Shown here in pieces: positions 10,473-18,821 of a stretch of 62,809 nucleotides of DNA. The stretch lies in NCBI RefSeq assembly GCF_900129865.1, contig NZ_FQXD01000019.1, positions 1 through 62,809 on the forward strand, in the 5' to 3' direction. Below the pieces are notes generated by a model, which made no database searches, was not told the DNA's origin, and saw only the letters and a list, made by a program, of their open reading frames with translations. The DNA is from Virgibacillus chiguensis (GTDB taxonomy: Bacteria > Bacillota > Bacilli > Bacillales > Amphibacillaceae). Position numbers and translations under genes: made by a program. How positions within the stretch are numbered: the stretch's first letter is position 1; every line of letters starts with the position of its first letter.

Positions 10473-10589
10473 TTATTTCAACCTCCTAAAAGATAAGACA
10501 TGACATGGACTCTTCCATAAGAGTGCCCGTTAAGCCCTGAAACCAAAACTACTTTTAGCTGTTTGCTTCTAGCATTCATATTTCATCTT

Positions 10590-11660
10590 CAAAAATTCAA
10601 AACGACTAACATTTGTATCTGCAATAAAACCGAAATTGCCAATGTATTAAATCGTAATTTCAACCCATCTGCACCACTTCATGTGCTTGCAAGCCACTTG
10701 ACATATGTAGATGTAGCTGGAAAATGGAACTACGTCTGCCTATTTGTCGACCTTTTTAATCGATAAATCATTGGATATAGTGCAGGAGCAAAAGATTATC
10801 GATTTCTGATGAAGGCTTTAGCTAGTATTTAGCAAACCTACAAGAGGTCGTTATTTTTCACACGGATCGTGAGAAAGAATTCGATAATCAAATCGTTGAT
10901 GAAGCATTAGCTGCAGATTTTACTGGAAGGAGTATGGATTTAGATTTTTTAAAATCTGGACTAAGTTTTGCTATATCAAAATATAACCCCAAAGTAACGC
11001 TTTCTGTTGCTACTTTTAATGAAAGAACCATAATAGTCTACAAAAAAGCAAGCTTTGAATCCTTTGAAACCTTCATTCAAAGCAAAACACATCTGCTTCG
11101 ATGAAGGCTTGTACGCTCGTTTTGCATTGTATTTAGAAACAAGGCCATTCTCACGGCATAATACGTGCAATGCGGCGTCTGGATACTTGCTTGCCTTGTG
11201 TTGTCTGAGCACCACTTTGATTTTACGTGATCCATACGCCCTACGGCTTTGATGAAAAATATCTTTAATCAATATAGTTAATTCTTTTTCTTCCTTCACT
11301 CTATTGCTTTCTTTTCGTTGTAGCTCGTAGTAGTATCCACTGCGGGAAACGTCGAGAATGGTGCACATCGCAGATATAGTATTAATGTGTGTTTTGCTTT
11401 ATAACAGTTACTTTCGTCCGATAATCAGCGTTGCTTGGGTTTTAGTAAGACTTAGCATTTTATATGCTTAGTCGCATTTATACCTTTAGGTGCAAATATC
11501 ATTTTCCATTCGTAATTACTGGTTTTCTTTGCGAAGTTTTAGAATCTCATTTTCTTCTGGTGGACGAATATCTTTTTCTTTAAAAGAGCCAGTCTGACTA
11601 TGTTGTCTTATCCATTTAACCAATGCGGATGGAGTTAACTGAACACTTTCTACTCAAATC
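10590..11660. mobile_element. degenerate IS3-family (IS150-like) insertion sequence remnants
   Basis: Pieces of an IS3-type element in opposite orientations. On the plus strand about 10600-10915 encodes the DDE part of OrfB (LTYVDVAGKWNYVCLFVDLF, then after stops FHTDREKEFDNQ); the first catalytic Asp of the DLTYV motif is His here. On the minus strand 11368 to about 11050 encodes the OrfB N-terminus with its HTH_21 domain (SRSGYYYELQR, RRAYGSRKIKVVL), and about 11660-11490 encodes OrfA (SALVKWIRQHSQTGSFKEKD). All are interrupted by stops. The inverted arrangement shows rearrangement or two insertions. None is active. Confidence 0.8.
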
Positions 11661-11813
11661 AACTCCCATCAGTTAGACTTTAGTGAATATATGTAAACTG
11701 CATGTTGGAGGGCTGGAAAGGTCTCTAAATTAGAAGTTATTGTGAAAGTGCAGTAATTGAAAAGGCAGGACTTAAAATTTTATTTATATTTTTCCAATTG
11801 TATATGCCAGAAT

Positions 11814-12685
11814 TTATATTTCCACTTCAAATTCCGATAAATTCAATACCTTTCCACCAACTTTGACTCCAATTACTTCTAGTCCTTCAACTATTAATTC
11901 CACAATTATCTCTGAAGGATTTCTCATTGAATAACCTTGTTCCATCACAAATTGGTGATCACACCTCTTTTTGGTGTTTCCGTACTTGTATAGATAACAT
12001 GCAAGGGCACCATTGGAGGTACCAGTAGCTGACTCCTCATATATACCATATAATGGTGCAAAATTCCTGCAGTAAGCATTGGAGCCAAAGAGAGATTCAA
12101 ATGTAAAAACATGATATCCTATAGTATTATATATTTACTGCTAATTCGTGATACTTCTTCAAAATTTGGTTTAACTGAATTTAATATGTCGATATTTTTG
12201 ACAGGAATAAGTATATCCCTGAGGCCCGTTGAAACGATTTGCACCGGGAGTATATCTATCATTTCATTTTCAGTAATGTTCAAGGAATCAGCTATTTCCT
12301 TTTTATTTATGATCTCATAAAAACTTGGAGTGTTTTGTTCCATCATAATAGTTGAATCCTCCCTTACCTCCACACTTAAAATTCCTGCCTTCGTTTCTTG
12401 AAGAAATACTCCAGGATTAATTAAACCCTTCCTTAAAAGTACATAAAATGTTGCGATGGTAGCGTGTCCACAAAGTTCTACCTCCTCTTCAGGGGTAAAA
12501 AACCTTACTTTAAAATGTGCTGATTCTGACTTCATGACAAAGGCTGTCTCACTAAAACCAATTGCTCCTGCTATCTTTTTCATACTTTCATCTGATAAAG
12601 AATCCGCCTCAATCACAACTCCGGCTGGATTACCTCCTTCTAATGTTTTAGCAAATGAATTTACTGTATATACTTTCAATTTCAT
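11814..12685 (-). pseudogene. PhzF-family isomerase/epimerase, one frameshift
   Basis: The gene starts at MKLKVYTVNSFAKTLEGGNP (ATG at 12685, AGGAG upstream), has the GNPAGV loop and the EEEVELCGHATIATFYVL core, then breaks near 12120 within an ATATAT run. In the shifted frame it continues to a stop at 11814 and carries the C-terminal half with EESATGTSNGALACYLYKYG, the family's second-domain active-site region. Removing two bases of the AT repeat restores a protein of about 290 residues, the normal PhzF length. The family catalyses isomerisation in phenazine and other pathways; many members have unknown substrates. A tandem-repeat slip could be sequencing error, recent loss or phase variation. 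Confidence 0.8.
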
Positions 12686-12815
12686 ATTTTTTATTCTCCT
12701 AGGCAATGATTTTATTAACTATGCACATTATCTATGACTTTGCTTATTTATCAACTTTAAAATCTTGTATTGTTAACCAAGACTTATAATCTCTCCCAAG
12801 ACGAGACCTTTCCCT

Positions 12816-12878
12816 CTACCTTCCAAAGTCCACATTTCTATTCTTTCTTCGTTGCCCTCCTGTTTTTCGCTTGGTCAT
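12816..12878 (-). CDS. possible 20-aa basic peptide
   Basis: A short frame with a good AGGAGG-type site, beginning MTKRKTGGQRRKNRNVDFGR and ending there. It is very basic. It could be a real microprotein or the debris of a longer gene. No family is recognised. The stretch 12707-13738 otherwise shows only fragments without an intact frame. Confidence 0.25.
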   Translation of the reverse strand: MTKRKTGGQRRKNRNVDFGR

Positions 12879-13055
12879 TCTAATCCTCCTAAAAATTTGT
12901 ATTAAAAAACACTAATTATCTTAAAAGCCTAAATAAAAAAGTCCGTTATATAGAGAGCTTAGTTGAGTGGAATTTTTTAACTAAAGCCCGAAATTATAAC
13001 AAACATCCTTCTTAAGCTTAAAGATAATTAATGCTGGATAGACTAATTCGTTTTA

Positions 13056-13100
13056 ATACTCCTTGTAGAAATATAGTAATGATAGTTCTACAAGGAGTAT
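13056..13100 (+). terminator. orphan hairpin, terminator-like
   Basis: Perfect 15-bp inverted repeat (13056-13070 with 13086-13100), followed on the plus strand by TTTAATTATT. No intact gene ends nearby on either strand, so it probably outlived a lost gene. Confidence 0.55.
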
Positions 13101-13329
13101 TTTAATTATTACCAATACGGCTGTATTTATTCATCTAAAAGAGGGGCTAACTTTTTTGTGACTAGACATCTATCTCCCTGTTACTTAGTTGGAATCCACC
13201 ACAAATCCCCCTCAACCCCTTATCTGCCAACGAGTCAGCCCTCTTATATCGACTTTTTCTTCCCTCCACTATGTTATTAAGTTCTTCCCCCAAACGCCCA
13301 TTTTCATCCTCTTTTCTCCGCTCTGGGTT

Positions 13330-13560
13330 GTATCGAATATTCGGACAATGTTAAAGAGTTCGTACCGAACAGAGAGAAGAATCAAGAGAAAAGAAAGGAA
13401 ATATAGCAATTGTAGGATGGTGTTACATTTAGGAAACAAACTGAATAGAGATTGGAAATCCTACGGATTTAGAAATTGAAAAGGCTATTGAAACCCTTAT
13501 TGGACAAAGGATTGGTGGGTTATTGGAAACATAGAAAAAAACTGGACCACTATTGGATCC
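13330..13560 (+). pseudogene. short coding debris of unknown origin
   Basis: Plus-strand pieces such as LEIEKAIETLIGQRIGGLLE read like protein but sit in shifting frames with stops. I cannot name the family. The rest of 13101-13738 appears empty. Confidence 0.25.
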
Positions 13561-13738
13561 AGCCTGAAATATAATTAATTTTACGATTGAAAAATGATTG
13601 AGTACAAATTCGCCTGCTCTTTTTTCCTCCACACTCTCCCCTCTAATATACCAACTATTTAACAGTGGATACCGACTTTTTAGCGTGGGGAAGAAGAATT
13701 TAGCAGGGAGATAACATCACTTCAAATCCCAACTTCCC

Positions 13739-15541
13739 CTACTCCACAGTCACACTTTTCGCCAAGTTACGCGGCTTATCAACATCGCAATCACGATGTA
13801 ATGCAGCGTAATAAGACAATAGTTGTAATGGCACAACACTAACAAGTGGTGTGAGCAATTCATGAACATGCGGGATGACAAATGCATCCGTATCTCGCTC
13901 TAGGCCCTTCATACTAATAACCATATCATTCGCTCCACGTGCTACTACTTCCTGCACATTGCCGCGAATGGAGTAATTCACATTTTCCTGAGTGGCTATT
14001 GCAATAACTGGAGTTCCTTCTTCAATTAAAGCAATCGTTCCATGCTTTAATTCTCCACCAGCAAAGCCTTCTGCCTGGATATAGGAGATTTCTTTTAGCT
14101 TAAGAGCTGCTTCTAAGCACACGTGGTAATCTACACTACGACCGATAAAAAATGCGTTGCGAGCTGTATGCAAATACTTCCGTGCCAAATCTTCTATCGC
14201 TTCTTTTTGATCGGTTAGCACTTCCATTGCATTAGCAACGATCGCTAGCTCCTGCATTGGATCAAAATCCAACGGTAATCCCTTTGTTTTTGCAGTGTCG
14301 ACTGCTAATATAGCCAATACGGCAATTTGCGCTGTATAAGCTTTGGTAGAAGCTACCGCAATTTCTGGACCTGCATATAAGTTTAACGTATAATCTGCTT
14401 CACGAGAAAGGGTGGATCCAGGCACATTCGTAATCGTTAATGCTGGATGTCCCATTTCTTTAATTTTTACTAATACAGCACGACTGTCTGCTGTTTCTCC
14501 ACTTTGGGAGATGAAAATAAACAACGGTTTTTCTGACAATAATGGCATGTTATATGAAAATTCACTGGCAATATGAACTTCGACTGGAACGTTGGCAAGT
14601 TTTTCGATAAATTCCTTTCCAACTAACCCAGCATGATAACTTGTTCCTGCTGCAATAATATAAATACGATCACAGCTGTTCATAGCCTGACGAATGTTCT
14701 GATCTAGTTTAAGTTCATTATTTTCTGTTTGATATTCGCGAATAATTTTACGCATAACAAACGGCTGCTCATCGATTTCCTTTAACATGAAGTGAGGGTA
14801 CGTCCCTTTTTCAATATCATTGGCATCAATTTGAGCTGTATATGGTTCACGCATAATGGAATTTCCATCAAGATCATGAATTTCAATATATTCACGATGA
14901 ACGAGCACTACTTCCTGATCATGAATTTCGACATACTGATCCGTTGCTTTTAATGTTGCCATGGCGTCACTTGCAACAACATTAAATCCGTTACCTAATC
15001 CAACTAGTAAAGGACTCTTATTTTTAGCAACATACAGCGTATCTTTGTTTTCATGATCGATCATACCGATCGCATAGGACCCCTTTAATAGACGCATTGC
15101 TTTACGAAAAGCTGCTGCTGTATTGTTTGTTTCGGCGAACAGCTTTTCAATCAGTTGCACAATGACTTCTGTATCTGTTTCACTAACAAAATGCACGTTC
15201 CCAAGATAGTTCTCTTTTAATTCTTGGTAATTTTCAATAACGCCATTATGAACAAGGGTAAATCTGCCAGACGCGCTTTGATGCGGGTGTGCATTCTCTT
15301 CGCTTGGCACACCATGAGTCGCCCAGCGCGTATGACCGATTCCCATCGTTGCACGTAATGAGCTATCTATGCTTTCTCTTAATTTTGCAATTCGACCTTT
15401 TACTTTCACAACTTGAACACCTGTGTCATTTAAAGTTGCAATACCTGCTGAATCATAACCTCTGTATTCAAGCTTTTCAAGACCATTTAGTAAAACTTCT
15501 TTCGTATCATCCTGTCCGATATATCCTACAATTCCACACAT
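13739..15541 (-). CDS. glmS: glutamine-fructose-6-phosphate aminotransferase (isomerizing)
   Basis: Makes glucosamine-6-phosphate from fructose-6-phosphate and glutamine, the first step toward UDP-GlcNAc for the cell wall. The 600-residue protein starts MCGIVGYIG, so Cys2 becomes the N-terminal nucleophile of the glutaminase domain. This is followed by two SIS sugar-isomerase domains ([32 protein letters not shown]), and it ends [13 protein letters not shown] as in all GlmS. The start at 15541 has AAGGAGG 9 bp upstream; longer N-terminal readings run into the leader. Upstream lies a glmS ribozyme, so mRNA is cut when glucosamine-6-phosphate is high. It works with GlmM, encoded 10 kb away. Confidence 0.97.
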   Translation of the reverse strand: MCGIVGYIGQDDTKEVLLNGLEKLEYRGYDSAGIATLNDTGVQVVKVKGRIAKLRESIDSSLRATMGIGHTRWATHGVPSEENAHPHQSASGRFTLVHNGVIENYQELKENYLGNVHFVSETDTEVIVQLIEKLFAETNNTAAAFRKAMRLLKGSYAIGMIDHENKDTLYVAKNKSPLLVGLGNGFNVVASDAMATLKATDQYVEIHDQEVVLVHREYIEIHDLDGNSIMREPYTAQIDANDIEKGTYPHFMLKEIDEQPFVMRKIIREYQTENNELKLDQNIRQAMNSCDRIYIIAAGTSYHAGLVGKEFIEKLANVPVEVHIASEFSYNMPLLSEKPLFIFISQSGETADSRAVLVKIKEMGHPALTITNVPGSTLSREADYTLNLYAGPEIAVASTKAYTAQIAVLAILAVDTAKTKGLPLDFDPMQELAIVANAMEVLTDQKEAIEDLARKYLHTARNAFFIGRSVDYHVCLEAALKLKEISYIQAEGFAGGELKHGTIALIEEGTPVIAIATQENVNYSIRGNVQEVVARGANDMVISMKGLERDTDAFVIPHVHELLTPLVSVVPLQLLSYYAALHRDCDVDKPRNLAKSVTVE

Positions 15542-15562
15542 CGTTGTAGTCCTCCTTGTAAA

Positions 15563-15625
15563 AAAGGGGCAGGACAAACGATCCAAATAAAATATACTTT
15601 ATAGGGGCCGTTGTACTGCCCCTTT
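15563..15625 (-). promoter_or_regulatory. possible attenuator between glmS ribozyme and start codon
   Basis: The segment 15625-15616 (AAAGGGGCAG on the minus strand) can pair with 15572-15563 (CTGCCCCTTT), which is followed by a T run just before the ribosome binding site; this looks like an intrinsic terminator with a long loop. The same 5' arm can instead pair locally with GGCCCC about 10 bases downstream. The two folds exclude each other. Function is inference. Confidence 0.4.
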
Positions 15626-15639
15626 CTCGTGATTGTTTT

Positions 15640-15801
15640 TGTAACACCTTGCCATTTCCCTTTGGCCAACAAGTTACCTCGTTGTTTTAAGGAAGAGCGT
15701 AACAATTGAGATGTACAATCGGGAGGCACCCGCCGAACATTCGATAACCTCCAACCTCGTCAACTATGCTTTCTCGCGTTCGATTGCATAGTCCTGGCGC
15801 T
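15640..15801 (-). ncRNA. glmS ribozyme (glucosamine-6-phosphate-activated)
   Basis: Reading the minus strand, the leader has the conserved AGCGCCAG at the 5' end of the core, then ACGCGAGAAAGC, then GTTGACGAGG, then GGTTATCGAATGTTCGGCGG and a CCTCCCG closing piece. These match the known ribozyme core (P1, P2.1, P2.2) in order and spacing. The cleavage site is expected between 15801 (A) and 15800 (G). The P3-P4 part follows toward 15640; the 3' border is approximate. Confidence 0.93.
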
Positions 15802-15850
15802 TTAGAAAATCGGTTTTACTTTAATGCTCCTTTCTATATTTGAATCAACT

Positions 15851-15900
15851 AAGAAAACCTAGCTTATCGCTAAACCTTTAAACTTTTATACTTTTCTAGT
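15851..15900 (+). repeat. short AT-rich intergenic repeat, copy a
   Basis: Begins AGAAAACCTAGCTTATCGCT and ends near TTTTATACTTTTCTAG. It lies in the glmS leader, between promoter and ribozyme. Confidence 0.5.
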
Positions 15901-15918
15901 ACAAAAAGGGTTCACCAC

Positions 15919-15948
15919 ATTTTAACCTTGATTTGTATTTTTAGTCAA
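15919..15948 (-). promoter_or_regulatory. SigA-type promoter for glmS
   Basis: Minus strand: -35 TTGACT (15948-15943), 18-bp spacer, -10 TAAAAT (15924-15919). It would give a leader of about 115 nt before the ribozyme cleavage site. That leader includes one copy of the short AT-rich repeat. Confidence 0.6.
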
Positions 15949-16142
15949 TCATTTTTTTATTAAAGCTGTATAGAGAAGCCTGATCGCTGACAATAGATAA
16001 AACAATGATTTGATTATAAATATAGTATGAAAAAAATATTCAAACGTGAAAAAACAGGAGTAAATTGAAAAAAACGAGACAAACATTATTTTGTCATCGT
16101 TATCAATATTTCATCCATCATAATGTATACTATAATGATGGC

Positions 16143-16688
16143 TTACCAAAAATGTTTATTGGATTGGTAGAGGCGTATAGTGGAAAATATGCCAATAATA
16201 GCTAAACCAATACTAATTACAAGGAGTGTGTGCCATACAAAAACAGGGGAAAAAGTAAGGGTGTTCCCATGGTGAAATACAATAATTCCACTCATAATAA
16301 CAAACAGTAGCAAGGTAAGAAGCACGTACATGGTTAATGCAGTAAAAAAATAGAATATATTGCGATTGCGCTTAATAATTTCTCGACGGACAGGATAATT
16401 ATGGATGTCTTTTGTTTTCTGTTGATTAGTAAAAATATACCAACGTCCTCGTTGACAACATTCTCCCCATCCACTTTGCTGTAATAATAGAGGCAGCTTA
16501 TGGTTTTGCTGTTTATGATAAGCAATATGATAGTGAATCGCCTGAGGTTGGTTGCTTGCTTCGAAGAGAAACAAACGGTAAAGAGGCTTTATTTCCACCA
16601 ATCGCTCTCCTTGCAAAGCTTTTGCCTGAAGCCATTTTTCTGTCTTTTTTACATCATAACTCCAAAATGGCTTCCACACTGTTTTCAC
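16143..16688 (-). CDS. DUF2812 membrane protein, 181 aa
   Basis: One DUF2812 unit: N-terminal soluble part starting MKTVWKPFWSYDVKKTEKWL, the conserved GRWYIFTNQQ segment near residue 84, then two hydrophobic helices (FYFFTALTMYVLLTLLLFVI and HTLLVISIGLAIIGIFST). DUF2812 proteins are usually co-encoded with PadR regulators and are of unknown role. It lies downstream of a two-unit DUF2812 gene but behind a terminator, so it may be transcribed separately. It is clearly a paralogue of that gene. Confidence 0.8.
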   Translation of the reverse strand: MKTVWKPFWSYDVKKTEKWLQAKALQGERLVEIKPLYRLFLFEASNQPQAIHYHIAYHKQQNHKLPLLLQQSGWGECCQRGRWYIFTNQQKTKDIHNYPVRREIIKRNRNIFYFFTALTMYVLLTLLLFVIMSGIIVFHHGNTLTFSPVFVWHTLLVISIGLAIIGIFSTIRLYQSNKHFW

Positions 16689-16925
16689 TCTTCATGACCT
16701 CCTTGCATATTGTACGGAAATTAACTACCTTCGTTTAAACATATGCTTTTTTAAGTGGCGATTTAAGTACTGTTATCTCCTCTTAAACTTGCCAGCTTGT
16801 ATCTTCCAACAACTTATTTACGTGATACACGTTTTGTGTCAAAAATTACCCTTGTAGATAAGATGCATTTCCCCAATTAACCGCGGCTAGTAAAATACCA
16901 TCCATACTGCTTTTAAAATGCAAAA

Positions 16926-16953
16926 AATATCAGCCAATTTCCTGACTGATATT
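16926..16953 (-). terminator. rho-independent terminator of the PadR/DUF2812 operon
   Basis: Stem 16926-16933 with 16946-16953, followed on the minus strand by TTTTTTG. It lies 40 bp past the stop at 16995. The rest of 16689-16994 shows no gene. Confidence 0.65.
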
Positions 16954-16994
16954 TCACCATCTAAAGGAACACATCTTTGTTTCTATCTAAACTT

Positions 16995-18128
16995 TTAATA
17001 TCTTTCCACTTTTTTCTTCATTCGTTTGTAATACAAGCTAGACTGTATAAAAAAAGCAGTAAACTGAATAATGATAATTCCAAAAACTAGTAATTTAAAT
17101 GTATCCCCATTATATAAAGCGAAATCCCTAAATATATAGACATATACTAAAATAGCGGGTATTAAAAATGCTAAATGTGTCATTGTAACTCTTCTTGCGT
17201 GTTTTAATTTATGACCTTCATCGTAATACAGTTGCGGAACGGCCTCCCCTTGTTCGTATACTTTTGCCCAGATGGACCATTTATCCAAAAACCCTGTTTG
17301 AGAATATAACAACGTCCACCCTGCCTGGCGATGTAAATCAAAATAAGCATCATCTAAATGATTTTGATAATCAACACAATAGCGAATATGTTTCGGCTTG
17401 GTTCGTCGAAAGTAAAACCTTGCCCCAAATCTACTTACAGCAATAAGCTCGTTTCCGGCTAACGCCATATTTTCTAACCACGCTTCTAATCTATCAGGCG
17501 CATACTTCCACGCCAATTTTCCTCTGGAGAAGTTTGCTTGCTTTTTATATGATTTCCGTCTCCATTTATAAATGCCTTTCTCTTTTCCAAACAGTAATTG
17601 CTTATTTGCTTTATTTAACTTAACGAGGGAATAACAAGCGTATACCGAAAGTAATACAGGTACCATCATACCGATTATCACTGCAAATGGATTTCCTACT
17701 ATCGAAACATTAAATTCACCCGTAGCGATAAATAGCATAAACATAAAAACAAGCGGTAACAAAGCAAAACTAAAATAGATGAGTAGTGTAGTAAACAGAT
17801 ACATCAACCGTTTATTTCGTCGTATTACACCTTCTCGCTCAGGATATGTGGCAATTTCATTACTTTGTTCATGTTGTAAAATATGCCATTTTCCTTTGTG
17901 GACTACCTTTTGCCAACCATCTTTTATTAAAGCAGGTGGCAGGACGTTTTGTTTAGCGTAAGAAATGCGATACATAGAGGGCTGGCTATGAAATGCTTTT
18001 ACAAAATAAAACCGTCGTGTTCGTGAGTTGAAATCGGCGAGCTGAAACCCCTGTTCACTCATGGTCTTTAACCAGCTTTCCATTGCCAGTATATTGTAGC
18101 TCCAAAACGGACGAAAAAATCCTATCAT
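16995..18128 (-). CDS. DUF2812 membrane protein with two tandem units, 377 aa
   Basis: Two DUF2812-like units in one chain. Unit 1 starts MIGFFRPFWSYNILAMESWL with GKWHILQHEQ near residue 82 and two membrane helices near 110-180. Unit 2 begins near residue 205 (KLAWKYAPDRLEAWLENMAL) with DKWSIWAKVYEQ near 285 and two more helices near 320-370. The start codon overlaps the stop of the PadR gene by 4 bp (ATGA), so translation is coupled. Such PadR-linked membrane proteins may respond to membrane or envelope conditions, but no function is shown. The internal duplication is visible in the sequence. Confidence 0.85.
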   Translation of the reverse strand: MIGFFRPFWSYNILAMESWLKTMSEQGFQLADFNSRTRRFYFVKAFHSQPSMYRISYAKQNVLPPALIKDGWQKVVHKGKWHILQHEQSNEIATYPEREGVIRRNKRLMYLFTTLLIYFSFALLPLVFMFMLFIATGEFNVSIVGNPFAVIIGMMVPVLLSVYACYSLVKLNKANKQLLFGKEKGIYKWRRKSYKKQANFSRGKLAWKYAPDRLEAWLENMALAGNELIAVSRFGARFYFRRTKPKHIRYCVDYQNHLDDAYFDLHRQAGWTLLYSQTGFLDKWSIWAKVYEQGEAVPQLYYDEGHKLKHARRVTMTHLAFLIPAILVYVYIFRDFALYNGDTFKLLVFGIIIIQFTAFFIQSSLYYKRMKKKVERY

Positions 18129-18463
18129 AGCAAATCACCCCCATACTTCATCGCATTACTATGTAATTCGCTCAACCGATGCATTTCTATTTTTAGAATG
18201 TGCTGACCATCCACTGTAATTTGGTACATCTTTTTTCGCTCTTTCGTCGAATATACATGAATTAACTCATCTCGCTGCATTTTTGTCAGCGTACCGTAGA
18301 CCGTACCAGAACCGAGTTGAATTCTTCCCTTTGTCAGTTCCTCCACATGCTTCATAATTCCATACCCATGCCTCGGCTCAAGCAATGATAACAGTATATA
18401 AAAAGCCGTTTCTGTCATCGGAACATAAGCTTTTCTTAATTTATCACGTTTCACATCGTTCAC
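18125..18463 (-). CDS. PadR family transcriptional regulator
   Basis: A 112-residue winged-helix regulator. The N-terminal TETAFYILLSLLEPRHGYGI and ELTKGRIQLGSGTVYGTLTK segments are the PadR HTH signature, followed by the wing with IHVYSTKERKKMYQIT. The C-terminal dimer helix is short, as in the small PadR-s2 group. It most likely represses its own operon with the downstream DUF2812 gene, which overlaps it by 4 bp. A promoter with an inverted repeat lies just upstream. Confidence 0.92.
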   Translation of the reverse strand: MNDVKRDKLRKAYVPMTETAFYILLSLLEPRHGYGIMKHVEELTKGRIQLGSGTVYGTLTKMQRDELIHVYSTKERKKMYQITVDGQHILKIEMHRLSELHSNAMKYGGDLL

Positions 18464-18488
18464 CTTCTACCAACTATGTCGCACCTCG

Positions 18489-18517
18489 ACTGTATCGCAA
18501 TGTGACATAATTGTCAA
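18489..18517 (-). promoter_or_regulatory. promoter and possible PadR operator
   Basis: Minus strand: -35 TTGACA (18517-18512), 17-bp spacer, -10 TACAGT (18494-18489). The spacer holds ATGTCACAT, a palindrome made of the ATGT/ACAT half-sites that PadR proteins use. That PadR binds here is inference. Confidence 0.65.
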
Positions 18518-18538
18518 TAGTGATTATATCTCAGAAAC

Positions 18539-18564
18539 GGGTGCTTAGATCCCTCTAAGCACCC
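18539..18564. repeat. strong hairpin upstream of the padR promoter
   Basis: Perfect 11-bp inverted repeat (GGGTGCTTAGA with TCTAAGCACCC, 4-base loop). No T run directly follows on either strand. It is either a weak terminator or a regulatory structure. Confidence 0.45.
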
Positions 18565-18680
18565 TGCGTGAATGTTTCTTTTTAGGGTAATTTCTTAATT
18601 AGATACACAAGCTCTTCAATGTTTTTACGCCTTTAGACTATTCACTACCCCATATTTATTTCCATCGTTTAAATCACAAA

Positions 18681-18707
18681 AAAGCGCAGATTCCCATCTA
18701 CGCTCTT
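18681..18707 (-). terminator. rho-independent terminator of the S9 peptidase gene
   Basis: Stem around AGCGCAGAT/ATCTACGCT with one mismatch, followed on the minus strand by TTTTTTG. It lies about 115 bp past the stop at 18822. Confidence 0.65.
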
Positions 18708-18821
18708 CGTGTATTCCAAATATAAGGTAGTGTAAGACGCCCATTTTCATCATTAGAAGACGTCAGTCAGGGGATAAAACCATAAAGCGAAGACCCACTC
18801 TGATTAAAATTCCCCTTCATG

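Noticed and set aside
13189-13479. 96-aa plus-strand frame
   Set aside because: No ribosome site, unusual composition and no family pattern; the area looks like coding debris only.
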